From positions 17,095 to 50,665 of the forward strand of contig LFSY01000145.1 of assembly GCA_001512865.1 (NCBI GenBank): 33,571 bases of DNA. The letters run 5' to 3'. The notes under the pieces are model-generated. The model saw nothing but the letters and a program-made list of their open reading frames with translations, was not told the origin of the DNA and did not search any database. The translations under genes and the position numbers were made by a program. Shown one piece after another: positions 8,528 through 17,156 of the stretch. Within the stretch, counting starts at the first letter, position 1. Each line of letters begins with the position of its first letter. The DNA comes from Rikenellaceae bacterium DTU002 (lineage in GTDB: Bacteria; Bacteroidota; Bacteroidia; Bacteroidales; UBA932).

Positions 8528-10375
8528 TTACCGGCCGGTGCTGCGGCTTTCCATATATTGAACAAAAGCCCTGTTGACCATCCGGACACCGCCGGGTGTG
8601 GGATATTCTCCGGAAAAATACCAATCTCCGCCGTGCCCGGGACAGGCTGCATGCAATCCCTCCAGACTCTGATAAACGATATGCACCTCGGCCCCGGTGC
8701 CTTCCGGTGTCAGCATTTTGGCTATCTGTGCCGAGATTTCACTTGCCGTAAAAGGAGCATAGATCTGCTGTACATGGTTTGTGAGGGATTCTTCTTTTTC
8801 GTTCTTGGCTTGTGCGTACACACGTGCAGCAAGCCCATCCATACCTTTCTCTTTAAGCAGTGCCATAGCTGCACGGAATGCAATGAACTGCCCCAGGCTG
8901 GACATGTCTATACCGTAAAAATCCGGATATCGTATCTGGGGCGAAGAAGAGACAATTACTATCTTCCTGGGATGCAACCGATCCAGGATCTTGAGAATGC
9001 TCTGTTGTAGCGTCGTTCCCCTGACTATGCTGTCATCCAATACTACCAGGTTGTCTTTTTCGGGTATGATCGTCCCGTAAGTAACGTCGTACACGTGTGC
9101 GGCCAGATCGTCACGTGTATTTCCTTCGGCAATGAAGGTGCGGAGTTTAATGTCCTTGACGGCAACTTTTTCGTTCCTTACCGAGAGTGACAGGATTTTT
9201 CCCAGTTGTTCCGTGTCATGGCAGGTCCTGTCGGAAAGGATCGCTTCTTTCTTGATCCCGTTCAGGTGTTCTTCCAGTCCCTGCAACAACCCGTAATAGG
9301 CTGCCTCGGCCGTATTGGGAATGTAAGAAAAAACAGTATTACGAAAATCATGGTCAACGGCTTCCAGAACAGGTTTTACCAGGTTCTTCCCCAATGCTTT
9401 ACGTTCACGGTAAATATCGGCATCACTTCCCCTTGAAAAATAGATTCTCTCAAAAGAACAGGGTTTAACACCGCGGGGCGACAGTATCTGCGGACATGAA
9501 ACGTTTCCGTCCCGGGAAACGCGGAGCGCCTGTCCCGGCATCAATTCCCGAATATCCTCCATTGCTACGTTCATGACCGTCTGGATGACGGGACGTTCAG
9601 AAGCTACCACTGCAATTTCTGCATCCTGGTAATAAAAAGCGGTACGGATACCCCACGGATCCCTTACGCAGAAAGTTTCCCCCGACCCTGTCATTCCCGC
9701 CACCACGTATCCTCCGTCCCACAAAGCCGTACATTTCCTTAGAAGCTCCGTCGCATTGAATTGTTCTTCTATCTTTCCGGTCAGTTCAGTGCCCCGGTAT
9801 CCCTGACCGTGAAATTCCCGGTAGAGATATTCAATTTCCATATCCAGGCGATGTCCTATCTGTTCCAGCAAGATATGGGTGTCGGCCATAGACCGCGGGT
9901 GCTGTCCTGCAGATGTGAGCGATTCACAAATTTCAGGGATGTTGGTCATATTGAAATTACCGCACAGAACAAGTGTCTTGGCAGCCCAGTTACTGCGTCT
10001 CAAATGGGGATGTATGTAGGAAAGACCACTTCTCCCGGTTGTACTGTAACGCAGGTGTCCCATATACATATCACCGATGAAGGGGGATTTCCCGGTCCTG
10101 TTTCCGTTCATCATGCCATAAACGGAATCAAATACTTCATTGATGGCGTTGTTTCCCGTTTTACGGTCCCGGAATATGTATTCTTCCCCGGGAACGGCTT
10201 TTGTGTTGATACAGGCAAGCCCGGCTCCTTCCTGTCCCCTGTTGTGCTGTTTCTCCATGAGCAGGAACAGTTTCTGCAACCCGTACAGGTCTGTTCCGTA
10301 TTTCTGCTTATAATAACCGGCTGTTTTTTTCAAGCGTATTACAGCTATACCGCATTCGTGCTTCAACGTTTCCAT
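8528..10375 (-). CDS. purF: Amidophosphoribosyltransferase-like protein (class II glutamine amidotransferase plus phosphoribosyltransferase), long 615-aa form
   Basis: N-terminal HECGIAVIRL (candidate nucleophile Cys), KQHNRGQEGAGLACI, GHLRYSTTGRS; PRPP-binding loop NLVVLDDSIVRGTTLQQSI. Confidence 0.88.
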   Translation of the reverse strand: METLKHECGIAVIRLKKTAGYYKQKYGTDLYGLQKLFLLMEKQHNRGQEGAGLACINTKAVPGEEYIFRDRKTGNNAINEVFDSVYGMMNGNRTGKSPFIGDMYMGHLRYSTTGRSGLSYIHPHLRRSNWAAKTLVLCGNFNMTNIPEICESLTSAGQHPRSMADTHILLEQIGHRLDMEIEYLYREFHGQGYRGTELTGKIEEQFNATELLRKCTALWDGGYVVAGMTGSGETFCVRDPWGIRTAFYYQDAEIAVVASERPVIQTVMNVAMEDIRELMPGQALRVSRDGNVSCPQILSPRGVKPCSFERIYFSRGSDADIYRERKALGKNLVKPVLEAVDHDFRNTVFSYIPNTAEAAYYGLLQGLEEHLNGIKKEAILSDRTCHDTEQLGKILSLSVRNEKVAVKDIKLRTFIAEGNTRDDLAAHVYDVTYGTIIPEKDNLVVLDDSIVRGTTLQQSILKILDRLHPRKIVIVSSSPQIRYPDFYGIDMSSLGQFIAFRAAMALLKEKGMDGLAARVYAQAKNEKEESLTNHVQQIYAPFTASEISAQIAKMLTPEGTGAEVHIVYQSLEGLHAACPGHGGDWYFSGEYPTPGGVRMVNRAFVQYMESRSTGR

Positions 10376-10380
10376 ATCTG

Positions 10381-10388
10381 CAAAAATA
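10381..10388 (-). promoter_or_regulatory. -7 element TATTTTTG (minus strand), 5 nt from the purF-like start codon
   Basis: Reverse complement reads TATTTTTG-cagat-ATG. Confidence 0.55.
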
Positions 10389-10420
10389 AATTATATTTAC
10401 TGATATTATTAGTACACTTC

Positions 10421-10904
10421 ATGAAAAGAATCATTATAATAGTAGTGGCCTGTTTGTCCTTACCCGTACTCACGTACTGTGAAAAACACATGGACATGAT
10501 TATCCGTGAACCTGCTCATTTTGTTGATGTGATAAAAGAAAACACATTTTCTTTCAGTGACATAGTGGCTTCATTGATGACCGTATATCCCGTCCAGGAT
10601 ATCGGGGCATATGACAACATACATGCACCCTGACTTCTTCACGGCGGAAAAGAACGAATCCATCAGGAAAGTTGACTCCTGCCTGCGTTTTCATTCCGTG
10701 ATCGGGTCGTGGGCTCCCAAAGCCCCCATGACCATCATCCATACGGTTAATGACGACATGGCCCCCTACCAGATCGCCGAACACATGTACAACACCTTTT
10801 TAAGGAACGGAGGCAACGTAAGCCTGGTAAAGGGAAGTACAGATCATTTCAGTTACGGACTGGAGTATTACTTATCCCTGATCACATACATGGTGCTTAA
10901 ATAG
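10421..10904 (+). pseudogene. Degenerate alpha/beta-hydrolase-like gene (signal peptide joined to C-terminal part, with frameshift)
   Basis: Frame a (10421-10633) gives MKRIIIIVVACLSLPVLTYCEKHMDM...MTVYPVQDIGAYDNIHAP*. Frame b (10611-10904) continues ...YMHPDFFTAEKNESIRKVDSCLRFHSVIGSWAPKAPMTIIHTVNDDMAPYQIAEHMYNTFLRNGGNVSLVKGSTDHFSYG, like the C-terminal Asp/His part of an alpha/beta hydrolase. The nucleophile-Ser region is absent. Confidence 0.6.
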
Positions 10905-10930
10905 AAAAAGGCCCCCCGGGGGGAGCCTTC
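10905..10930 (-). terminator. Intrinsic terminator for hsp20 (minus strand)
   Basis: On the minus strand, GC-rich hairpin aaggctccccccggggggcctt followed by TTTct; lies just after the hsp20 stop. Confidence 0.75.
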
Positions 10931-10947
10931 CTGCCTGATCTCGCTTC

Positions 10948-11382
10948 TTACCTGATCTCGATGGTGTATTCTTTGGGAACAGACGGAGATTCCATATCCT
11001 TGGGGATCGTGATGCGGAGCACTCCGTTTTCCATGGAAGCCTGGATCTTGTCCTTGAGGATATCGTCAGGAAGCAGGAATGCCTGCTCGTAATGGGAATA
11101 GGAAAATTCCCTTCTCAAGTATTTTCCGTTCTTGTCCTCTTTGGAATTGTCCACTTTCTTTTCCAGGCAAATGATCAGACGGTTTTCCTGGTCCAGGCGG
11201 ATGCAGAAATCCTCTTTGGTCATTCCGGGAGCAGCAACTTCAACCCTGTAATCTTCAGGATTTTCAATAACGTTGATGGCGGGAGATGTTGTTCCGACCA
11301 ATCTTCCAAAACCGTCATTGTCAAAAAATTCATTGAACAATGAGGGCCACCAGTTCTGAGTTCTTCTCAATGTAGGTAACAT
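10948..11382 (-). CDS. Hsp20/alpha-crystallin family small heat shock protein
   Basis: 144 aa: PAINVIENPEDYRVEVAAPGMTKEDFCIRLDQENRLIICLEKK...YLRREFSYSHYEQAFLLPDDILKDKIQASMENGVLRITIPK. Confidence 0.95.
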   Translation of the reverse strand: MLPTLRRTQNWWPSLFNEFFDNDGFGRLVGTTSPAINVIENPEDYRVEVAAPGMTKEDFCIRLDQENRLIICLEKKVDNSKEDKNGKYLRREFSYSHYEQAFLLPDDILKDKIQASMENGVLRITIPKDMESPSVPKEYTIEIR

Positions 11383-11390
11383 AACTTAAT

Positions 11391-11398
11391 CCTCCTCT
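11391..11398 (-). promoter_or_regulatory. Shine-Dalgarno-like AGAGGAGG upstream of hsp20
   Basis: Minus strand reads taAGAGGAGGattaagttATG. Confidence 0.6.
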
Positions 11399-11487
11399 TA
11401 TTGGTTAATTGTTAAACATCTGTAAAGTATTTTCAACACATATACCAACAAAAGGTGTACCTCCCGGGAAAAGGCTGTGAAAAACGG

Positions 11488-11892
11488 TCAAAATGACAGA
11501 TTATCAGTCATTTTGGCAATAACTTCCAACTCGGCAAGGGCCCCTTTTTTTGGCAGGGCAGATACCTGGAAAACCGAGCGTGCGGGATATGGTGATCCGA
11601 AATGGCGGGAATACACGGCATTGAAAACGGGGAAATCATCCATGCAGATCAGAAAGCCGGTACACTTGACCACATCATCAAAACCGCATCCCGCTTCCTG
11701 CAAAATAAAACCCACGTTTTTGAATATCTGTTCAAATTGCTCTTCTTTTGAAGATTCCACCAGCGAACCGGTAGTGGCATCTATTCCCAGCTGTCCTGAA
11801 ATATAAAGGAACCCGCCGGACACAACGGCCTGTGAATAAGGTCCCAGCGCAGGCGGGGCCAAGGGTGATTGTACAATTTTTCTCTGGTTCAT
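11488..11892 (-). CDS. RidA/YjgF family deaminase
   Basis: 134 aa: SPLAPPALGPYSQAVVSGGFLYISGQLGIDATTGSLV...PARSVFQVSALPKKGALAELEVIA. Confidence 0.95.
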   Translation of the reverse strand: MNQRKIVQSPLAPPALGPYSQAVVSGGFLYISGQLGIDATTGSLVESSKEEQFEQIFKNVGFILQEAGCGFDDVVKCTGFLICMDDFPVFNAVYSRHFGSPYPARSVFQVSALPKKGALAELEVIAKMTDNLSF

Positions 11893-11915
11893 ATCAGTAT
11901 AGTATGATCTCTTGT

Positions 11916-12617
11916 TCAGTCTTTCAGATAGTAATTCACGGTCGTCACGACACGAATGTTCTTGATATAGGGCGTGTTTTCATCCCTGTCGCTTATGGTG
12001 AACTGCCCCTGGGAAGCATTTTTGATCTTGCCGAGTTTGCTGTCCGAATCCTGTGCAAATTTTTCTGCCGCTGCCCGGGCATTTCTCGTCGCTTCCTGGA
12101 TCATCTGAGGTTTGATGTCGTTCAGTCCGGTAAAGTAATAGACCGTGTTGTAACGGTACTCGCCGCCGATTATGGCTATGCCCTGCCTGAGCAACTCTCC
12201 CTGATCGCTGATCAGCTTTCTGACCAGGTCCACCTTCGACGAGCTGACCGTAATGACAGACGTCACATTATACCGGTAAGGCGGAGGCGTTGTATTGTAA
12301 CGTTCTGCACTCATGTCAATGATCTCGGGAGCATTCACACTGATCTCCTCTTCGCTGATTCCGTTGGATTTCAGATATTCGGTCAAAGTTCCGTTGTTCC
12401 TGTTGATCCTTACATAGAGGTCCTGAAGGTTGTTCCCTATCTCTTTGTAGACAAGAGGCCAGGTAACCTTGTCGGCAGATACTTCCATTTCTGACAAACC
12501 TTTTACGTTGACCGTCCGTTCCCTTCCGGAAAAACCGTCAAGTCCGTTTTTCAATAGTATGCCCATGATAACCAATGCTACGGCAATGGTGAGGGCTTCC
12601 AGCCTGTAAGTTTTCAT
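11916..12617 (-). CDS. SIMPL domain (DUF541) protein with N-terminal membrane anchor
   Basis: 233 aa: VNVKGLSEMEVSADKVTWPLVYKEIGNNLQDLYVRINRNNGTLTEYLKSNGISEEEI...ATRNARAAAEKFAQDSDSKLGKIKNASQGQFTI. Confidence 0.88.
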   Translation of the reverse strand: MKTYRLEALTIAVALVIMGILLKNGLDGFSGRERTVNVKGLSEMEVSADKVTWPLVYKEIGNNLQDLYVRINRNNGTLTEYLKSNGISEEEISVNAPEIIDMSAERYNTTPPPYRYNVTSVITVSSSKVDLVRKLISDQGELLRQGIAIIGGEYRYNTVYYFTGLNDIKPQMIQEATRNARAAAEKFAQDSDSKLGKIKNASQGQFTISDRDENTPYIKNIRVVTTVNYYLKD

Positions 12618-12671
12618 AATGCGGCTAAATTACGAAATTTTATTATAGATTTGTAAGATAAACAAGTCTTC

Positions 12672-13133
12672 ATGGAAGTTATTGCTCTTGGATGCGATCA
12701 CGCTGCTTACGGATTAAAGGAAAATATTAAGGAATATCTCACCGGGCTGGGATACGAAGTCAGGGATTTTGGGACAGACAGTGCTAAAAGCGTGGATTAC
12801 CCCGACTATGGGATTGTCGTTGGAGAAGCCGTCTCCCGGGGAGCATGTGACAGGGGGATAGTGATCTGCGGGACCGGAATCGGCATCTCAATAAGCGCCA
12901 ACAAGGTAAAGGGAATCCGCGCGGCTGCCTGCAGTGACCTGTTTTCTGCCCGTTTGTCACGTGAGCACAACGACTCCAATGTTTTGGCGCTGGGAGCAAG
13001 GATTGTCGCCCCTGAGTACGCAAGAAGCATTGTAAAAGAATGGCTTGACGCCAGTTTCGAGGGAGGCAAACATGTAAGGAGGATCCTGAAAATTGCACGG
13101 TATGAATCCGGAGACCCCGATTGGAAACAATGA
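12672..13133 (+). CDS. rpiB: Ribose-5-phosphate isomerase B (RpiB/LacA/LacB family)
   Basis: 153 aa: ALGCDHAAYGLKENIKEYLTGLGYEVRDFG...DRGIVICGTGIGISISANKVKGIRAAAC...EHNDSNVLALGARIV. Confidence 0.95.
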   Translation: MEVIALGCDHAAYGLKENIKEYLTGLGYEVRDFGTDSAKSVDYPDYGIVVGEAVSRGACDRGIVICGTGIGISISANKVKGIRAAACSDLFSARLSREHNDSNVLALGARIVAPEYARSIVKEWLDASFEGGKHVRRILKIARYESGDPDWKQ

Positions 13134-13641
13134 AATAAGACTTACCAGAGATCGTTTCGACGGAATCTATATCGCGTATTTTGCGCGACTCTGTCGTTTT
13201 GCAGGCACGTACGTTCAATCAGAAGAGGCAGCGGAGAACATTGTACAGAACGTATTTCTTTTTCTTTGGGAAAAACATCACTCCCTGCGCATCCGCACCA
13301 GCATATCTTCCTATCTCTACACCCTTGTCAAAAACAAATGCATTGATCATTTGCGCCATCAGAAGATCGACAGGGACTACAGGGCCGGGCAGGCACTCCG
13401 GCTGGCTGCCCTGGAACAACTTGACACCGGCCTTATTACCGGGGAAGATCCGGAAGCGACGGTAACGGCCGCCATAGACAGGCTCCCGCCCAGATGCCGG
13501 GAGGTGTTTATCCTGAGCAGGGCAGAAGGAAAAAAATACAGCGAGATCGCCCAAATCCTGGGAATCTCTGTGAACACCGTAGAAAACCAAATGGGAATCG
13601 CCCTCAGAAGGCTGAGGAAAGAACTGGAACACCTGCTTTAA
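13102..13641 (+). CDS. ECF-type RNA polymerase sigma factor (Bacteroidetes FecI-like)
   Basis: Sigma region 2: FARLCRFAGTYVQSEEAAENIVQNVFLFLWEK...SYLYTLVKNKCIDHLR. Region 4: LPPRCREVFILSRAEGKKYSEIAQILGISVNTVENQMGIALRRLRKEL. Chosen start (MNPETPIG) overlaps the rpiB 3' end by 32 nt; the ORF may extend to 13093. Confidence 0.92.
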   Translation: MNPETPIGNNEIRLTRDRFDGIYIAYFARLCRFAGTYVQSEEAAENIVQNVFLFLWEKHHSLRIRTSISSYLYTLVKNKCIDHLRHQKIDRDYRAGQALRLAALEQLDTGLITGEDPEATVTAAIDRLPPRCREVFILSRAEGKKYSEIAQILGISVNTVENQMGIALRRLRKELEHLL

Positions 13642-13710
13642 AAAAAATGACTTCCCTTTGGTGGTATTTATCATCTCAAACGTTCTAATGTCAGAAAAGG
13701 AGAAACAGCT

Positions 13711-14673
13711 ATGGAAGAAATGCTTCACCGATATTTTGCCGATGAGCTCAGCCCTTCAGAAATGAAAGATTTTCTGGAAGCCGTTGAACAAGACCCCGGG
13801 CTCGGAAAAGAGTTCTGCAGGATGCAGAATCTGAAGGCAATATCGTCCCTTTTTCCTTCCTCCTCAGACGCAGAAAAAGCTACAACCCGGCTGCTGAAGT
13901 GGAAACGCAACAATTTACGCACAGTTTACAGGCAGGTAGCCGTGTACGCAGCAGCAGTCTTTGTTGCCGGATTTGCCCTGTGGGGAATCCTGCAACCCCA
14001 TACACGCGACCTGTACGAAGAACCGTCTGTATATATGATGGAAGTTTCTTCTTCTGCCAACAGGACTAAATCCTTCAGACTGAGCGACGGCACCGTTGTC
14101 TGGCTGAATTCACGCTCGACGCTGCGTTATCCCAATAAATTTTCAGGGACTGAACGCCGGGTGGAACTGACAGGAGAAGCTTTTTTTGAAGTAGCCCCGG
14201 ACGAATCCATGCCTTTCATCGTGAACACGGATCAGTACGACATCCGTGTACTGGGAACGAAATTCAATGTTTTTGCCTATAAGGACAACAATGTGAAAAC
14301 GTCATTGGTGGAAGGGTCCCTTGAAGTGGTGAAATCCTCTGTGGAAACGCCTCCTGTAAGGATCGAACCGAATGAAAGCATAGAATGGGAACAGGACGGA
14401 TGGCAGCGTTCCACCTTTAACGATCCGGGCTTTCTTTTATGGAAAGACGGGATTTATTCCTTTGACGATGTACCGTTCATTGAGATCGTCAATAAACTGG
14501 AGCTTTATTACAATACGACCATAGTGGTGACCAACGGGACTTTGGCACAATACCGCTTCAGTGCCAAGTTCAGGCAGGATGACGGGCTGGAAAGTATTCT
14601 CAAGACGATGAGAAAGATTTACCGGTTCAAAATTGAAGAGGACAGGGATAACAACACAATAACCATAGATTAA
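13711..14673 (+). CDS. FecR-family anti-sigma factor
   Basis: 320 aa with one TM segment (VYAAAVFVAGFALWGIL) and FecR core RTKSFRLSDGTVVWLNSRSTLRYPNKFSGTERRVELTGEAFFEVAPDESMPFIV...DIRVLGTKFNVFAY. Confidence 0.95.
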   Translation: MEEMLHRYFADELSPSEMKDFLEAVEQDPGLGKEFCRMQNLKAISSLFPSSSDAEKATTRLLKWKRNNLRTVYRQVAVYAAAVFVAGFALWGILQPHTRDLYEEPSVYMMEVSSSANRTKSFRLSDGTVVWLNSRSTLRYPNKFSGTERRVELTGEAFFEVAPDESMPFIVNTDQYDIRVLGTKFNVFAYKDNNVKTSLVEGSLEVVKSSVETPPVRIEPNESIEWEQDGWQRSTFNDPGFLLWKDGIYSFDDVPFIEIVNKLELYYNTTIVVTNGTLAQYRFSAKFRQDDGLESILKTMRKIYRFKIEEDRDNNTITID

Positions 14674-14678
14674 AAAAA

Positions 14679-14704
14679 CCGGCAGATGCTGCAACATCCG
14701 CCGG
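14679..14704. other. Intergenic hairpin (10-bp arms, one mismatch), with A-tract on the 5' side
   Basis: ccggcagatg-ctgcaa-catccgccgg. Preceded on + by AAAAAAA, so it has terminator shape only when read on the minus strand. Confidence 0.55.
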
Positions 14705-14753
14705 CAGAACCGCTAACACAAACTAATGTATTAACATCTAATTTTACAAAGTT

Positions 14754-16268
14754 ATGAAAAAATTCTTTTTTTCAATCATTCTGTGTTCCGCAATAGCATT
14801 TTCGCTTTCGGCCGCAGACCCCGACCTCCCGGTCCCACAGGACGCAATCATAACAATAACGGGGAATCGCATTACTCTGGAGTCGTTCATTAACCAGGTG
14901 GAAAAACAGACCGGATACCTGTTCGTATACAGCAAACAGGACGTGAACGTGAATTCCATTCTTCCTGTTAAAGAAGGAAGAAAGACCGTTGCAGAATATC
15001 TTAACGATGCTTTCGGCAACAGTAATCTGAAATATGTCTTTGAAAACAAGTACATTGTATTAACCTACGAAGCCCCGGCCTACCTGAACATATCGGGGAG
15101 CGTGGTTGATGCACAAACCCGTAAGCCACTGGTTTTTGCCTCGCTGTACATCATCAATCGCGGGATCAGCAACGTAACCAACGGAGAAGGTTATTTTAAC
15201 CTGAAATTCCCGGCTTCCTACAACAGGGATTCGGTCCGGATCTCATTTCTGGGATACCATCCCGAAACGTACGCACTGAAAGACCTCCTTGACAGCGGTG
15301 ACAAAACCGTGATCCCTCTCAAATTTGTTTCCACCGTCCTGCCTACCATACTGGTTACGCCTGTAAATGCCGCAGAACTGGTCGCATCGGCCATACAGAA
15401 GATCCCCGAAAATTACCCCGAGGATAATATGCAAATGACCGGTTTTTACAGGGAAATGATCCGTAAGGGCAGCAATTACGTGACCCTGACCGAAGCTGTC
15501 CTTGACATCAACAAAACATCGTACGGAAGGCTTTACGGGATAGATCAGGTAGGTGTTTTCAAAGGACGAGGCAGCGTAGACTGGGCACGCATTGACACCG
15601 TTTTCGTCAAATTCCGCGGGGGTATCAATTCCGCTCTTCAGATAGATGTGGCCAAATATCCTTTCCTGGGAACAAATATTCCCGAGATCAGCCAGGTCTA
15701 TGATTTCAGAATGGAAGCACCCGTTCAGATAGACGGAAAAGTTAATCACGTTGTAAGCTTTAACCAGAAAGATATTGTTCAGGATATCCATTTTCGCGGT
15801 AAGATCTATATTGAAATGAAATCGCTGGCCATCAGCCGGGTTGAATTCAACATGAACGTTGAAGACAGGGATGATGCCACCAGCATATTCATATCACGCA
15901 GACCTATGGGGTTCAGGGCCAACGTCCTCTACGCAACGTATCTTGTTCAGTACAAAGAGATAAACAATAAATGGACATTCGATTATTCGAGGACAGAGAT
16001 CAAGTTTGACTCCAAGTGGGACAGGAAACTTTTCAAGAACTCTTACACCATCACATCGGAAATGGCCATTACAGAACGGAGCGACCGTACCCTGAAGATC
16101 CCTGCGCAACAGCGCGTACGTTCTTCCGATATTACCCTGGATAAAGTTACTGATTTTCAGGATGAAGGTTTCTGGGACGACTACAACGTCATTGAACCGG
16201 AATCCGGAATTGAACAGGTAATATCCCGGATCACCAAGCAGCTAAAACGCAGGTCTCTGGGTCAATAA
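14754..16268 (+). CDS. STN and CarboxypepD_reg-like domain outer-membrane-associated protein lacking a TonB-receptor barrel
   Basis: Signal peptide; STN-like ITLESFINQVEKQTGYLFVYSKQDVNVNSILPVKEGRKTVAEYLNDAFGNSNLKYVFENKYIVL; CarboxypepD_reg-like ISGSVVDAQTRKPLVFASLYIINRGISNVTNGEGYFNLKFP; then about 330 aa with no recognisable plug. Confidence 0.85.
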   Translation: MKKFFFSIILCSAIAFSLSAADPDLPVPQDAIITITGNRITLESFINQVEKQTGYLFVYSKQDVNVNSILPVKEGRKTVAEYLNDAFGNSNLKYVFENKYIVLTYEAPAYLNISGSVVDAQTRKPLVFASLYIINRGISNVTNGEGYFNLKFPASYNRDSVRISFLGYHPETYALKDLLDSGDKTVIPLKFVSTVLPTILVTPVNAAELVASAIQKIPENYPEDNMQMTGFYREMIRKGSNYVTLTEAVLDINKTSYGRLYGIDQVGVFKGRGSVDWARIDTVFVKFRGGINSALQIDVAKYPFLGTNIPEISQVYDFRMEAPVQIDGKVNHVVSFNQKDIVQDIHFRGKIYIEMKSLAISRVEFNMNVEDRDDATSIFISRRPMGFRANVLYATYLVQYKEINNKWTFDYSRTEIKFDSKWDRKLFKNSYTITSEMAITERSDRTLKIPAQQRVRSSDITLDKVTDFQDEGFWDDYNVIEPESGIEQVISRITKQLKRRSLGQ

Positions 16269-16290
16269 TCTACAGCCCGTATCAGAAAGG

Positions 16291-16324
16291 GGCAGAAAGG
16301 TTTCAGAGCTTTTCTGCCTTTTTT
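16291..16324 (+). terminator. Intrinsic terminator of the sigma/FecR/STN locus
   Basis: ggcagaaagg-tttcagag-cttttctgcc followed by TTTTTT. Confidence 0.85.
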
Positions 16325-16407
16325 CATTACGGGAAGTTTCATCCGCATTCCGTACGTGGCCGGAAAAGTTTCACGGATTTTGTTTTCAGAATATTCAAAT
16401 ATAGCCA

Positions 16408-16415
16408 TATATTTG
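16408..16415 (+). promoter_or_regulatory. -7 element TATATTTG, 6 nt from thioesterase ATG
   Basis: TATATTTG-cgtatc-ATG. Confidence 0.55.
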
Positions 16416-16421
16416 CGTATC

Positions 16422-17156
16422 ATGAAAGAAACACGGACCATTACCTGCTACGAAACAGATGCAGCAAAAAAACTGAAACCCTTTGCCTTTATGAACCTGG
16501 CACAGGAATTGGCAAACCGTGATGCACAAAGGCTCGGTTTCGGATACGACCAGCTCATTGCCATGGACACGATCTGGGTGTTGTCCAGGATGGAAGTCCA
16601 CTACCTGAGGGCGCCCGAATGGAGAGAAACCGTTGTGATGGATACCTGGCACAAAGGGGAAGAAGGCATCTTTTCCCTGAGGGATTTCCTGATACGCAAC
16701 GAAGACAGTACGCAAGACCTGGTAAAAGCCACCAGTTCCTGGCTGATCATCAACACGGGGTCACGTCGTATTCAACGCCCCAAAAATCTTTTTGACCCGT
16801 TGACACACCCTGTCAGACCTGTACACCACGCTTTGGAAGCACCTTGTGGCAAGATCCCCGTACCTGAGAAGGGGCTGAAGCTTACCGAACAAAAAAAAGT
16901 GCATTATGCCGATATTGATTTCAACCTGCATGCGAACAATGCCAGATATATGGAATGGGCTATGGACTGCCTCGAGACAGAACTGGTCACAACCCGCACG
17001 GTGGCATCATTCCGAATCAATTTCAACACCGAGGCCCGGCTTTCGGACACAATAGATCTTTATGTGGCAGAAACAACGCCTCTGATACGGTATGTGGAAG
17101 GGATGAAAGGAGGAAAAAGCGTCTTCCAGGCAGAGGTTACGTTCAGGGAGTCATGA
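16422..17156 (+). CDS. Acyl-ACP thioesterase
   Basis: Double hot-dog type: LAQELANRDAQRLGFGYDQLIAMDTIWVLSRMEVHYLRAPEWRETVVMDTWHKG and VHYADIDFNLHANNARYMEWAMDCLE. ATG at 16422 preferred over the ORF start at 16356. Confidence 0.92.
   Translation: MKETRTITCYETDAAKKLKPFAFMNLAQELANRDAQRLGFGYDQLIAMDTIWVLSRMEVHYLRAPEWRETVVMDTWHKGEEGIFSLRDFLIRNEDSTQDLVKATSSWLIINTGSRRIQRPKNLFDPLTHPVRPVHHALEAPCGKIPVPEKGLKLTEQKKVHYADIDFNLHANNARYMEWAMDCLETELVTTRTVASFRINFNTEARLSDTIDLYVAETTPLIRYVEGMKGGKSVFQAEVTFRES

Noticed and set aside
9761-10420. Plus-strand ORF N-terminal part opposite the purF-like gene
   Set aside because: Antisense to PurF-like coding sequence. Only the portion from 10421 has signal-peptide-like and hydrolase-like content.
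14679-14704. Plus-strand intrinsic terminator after fecR
   Set aside because: Stem is good but no U-tract follows on the plus strand (CAGAACCG); recorded as a hairpin instead.
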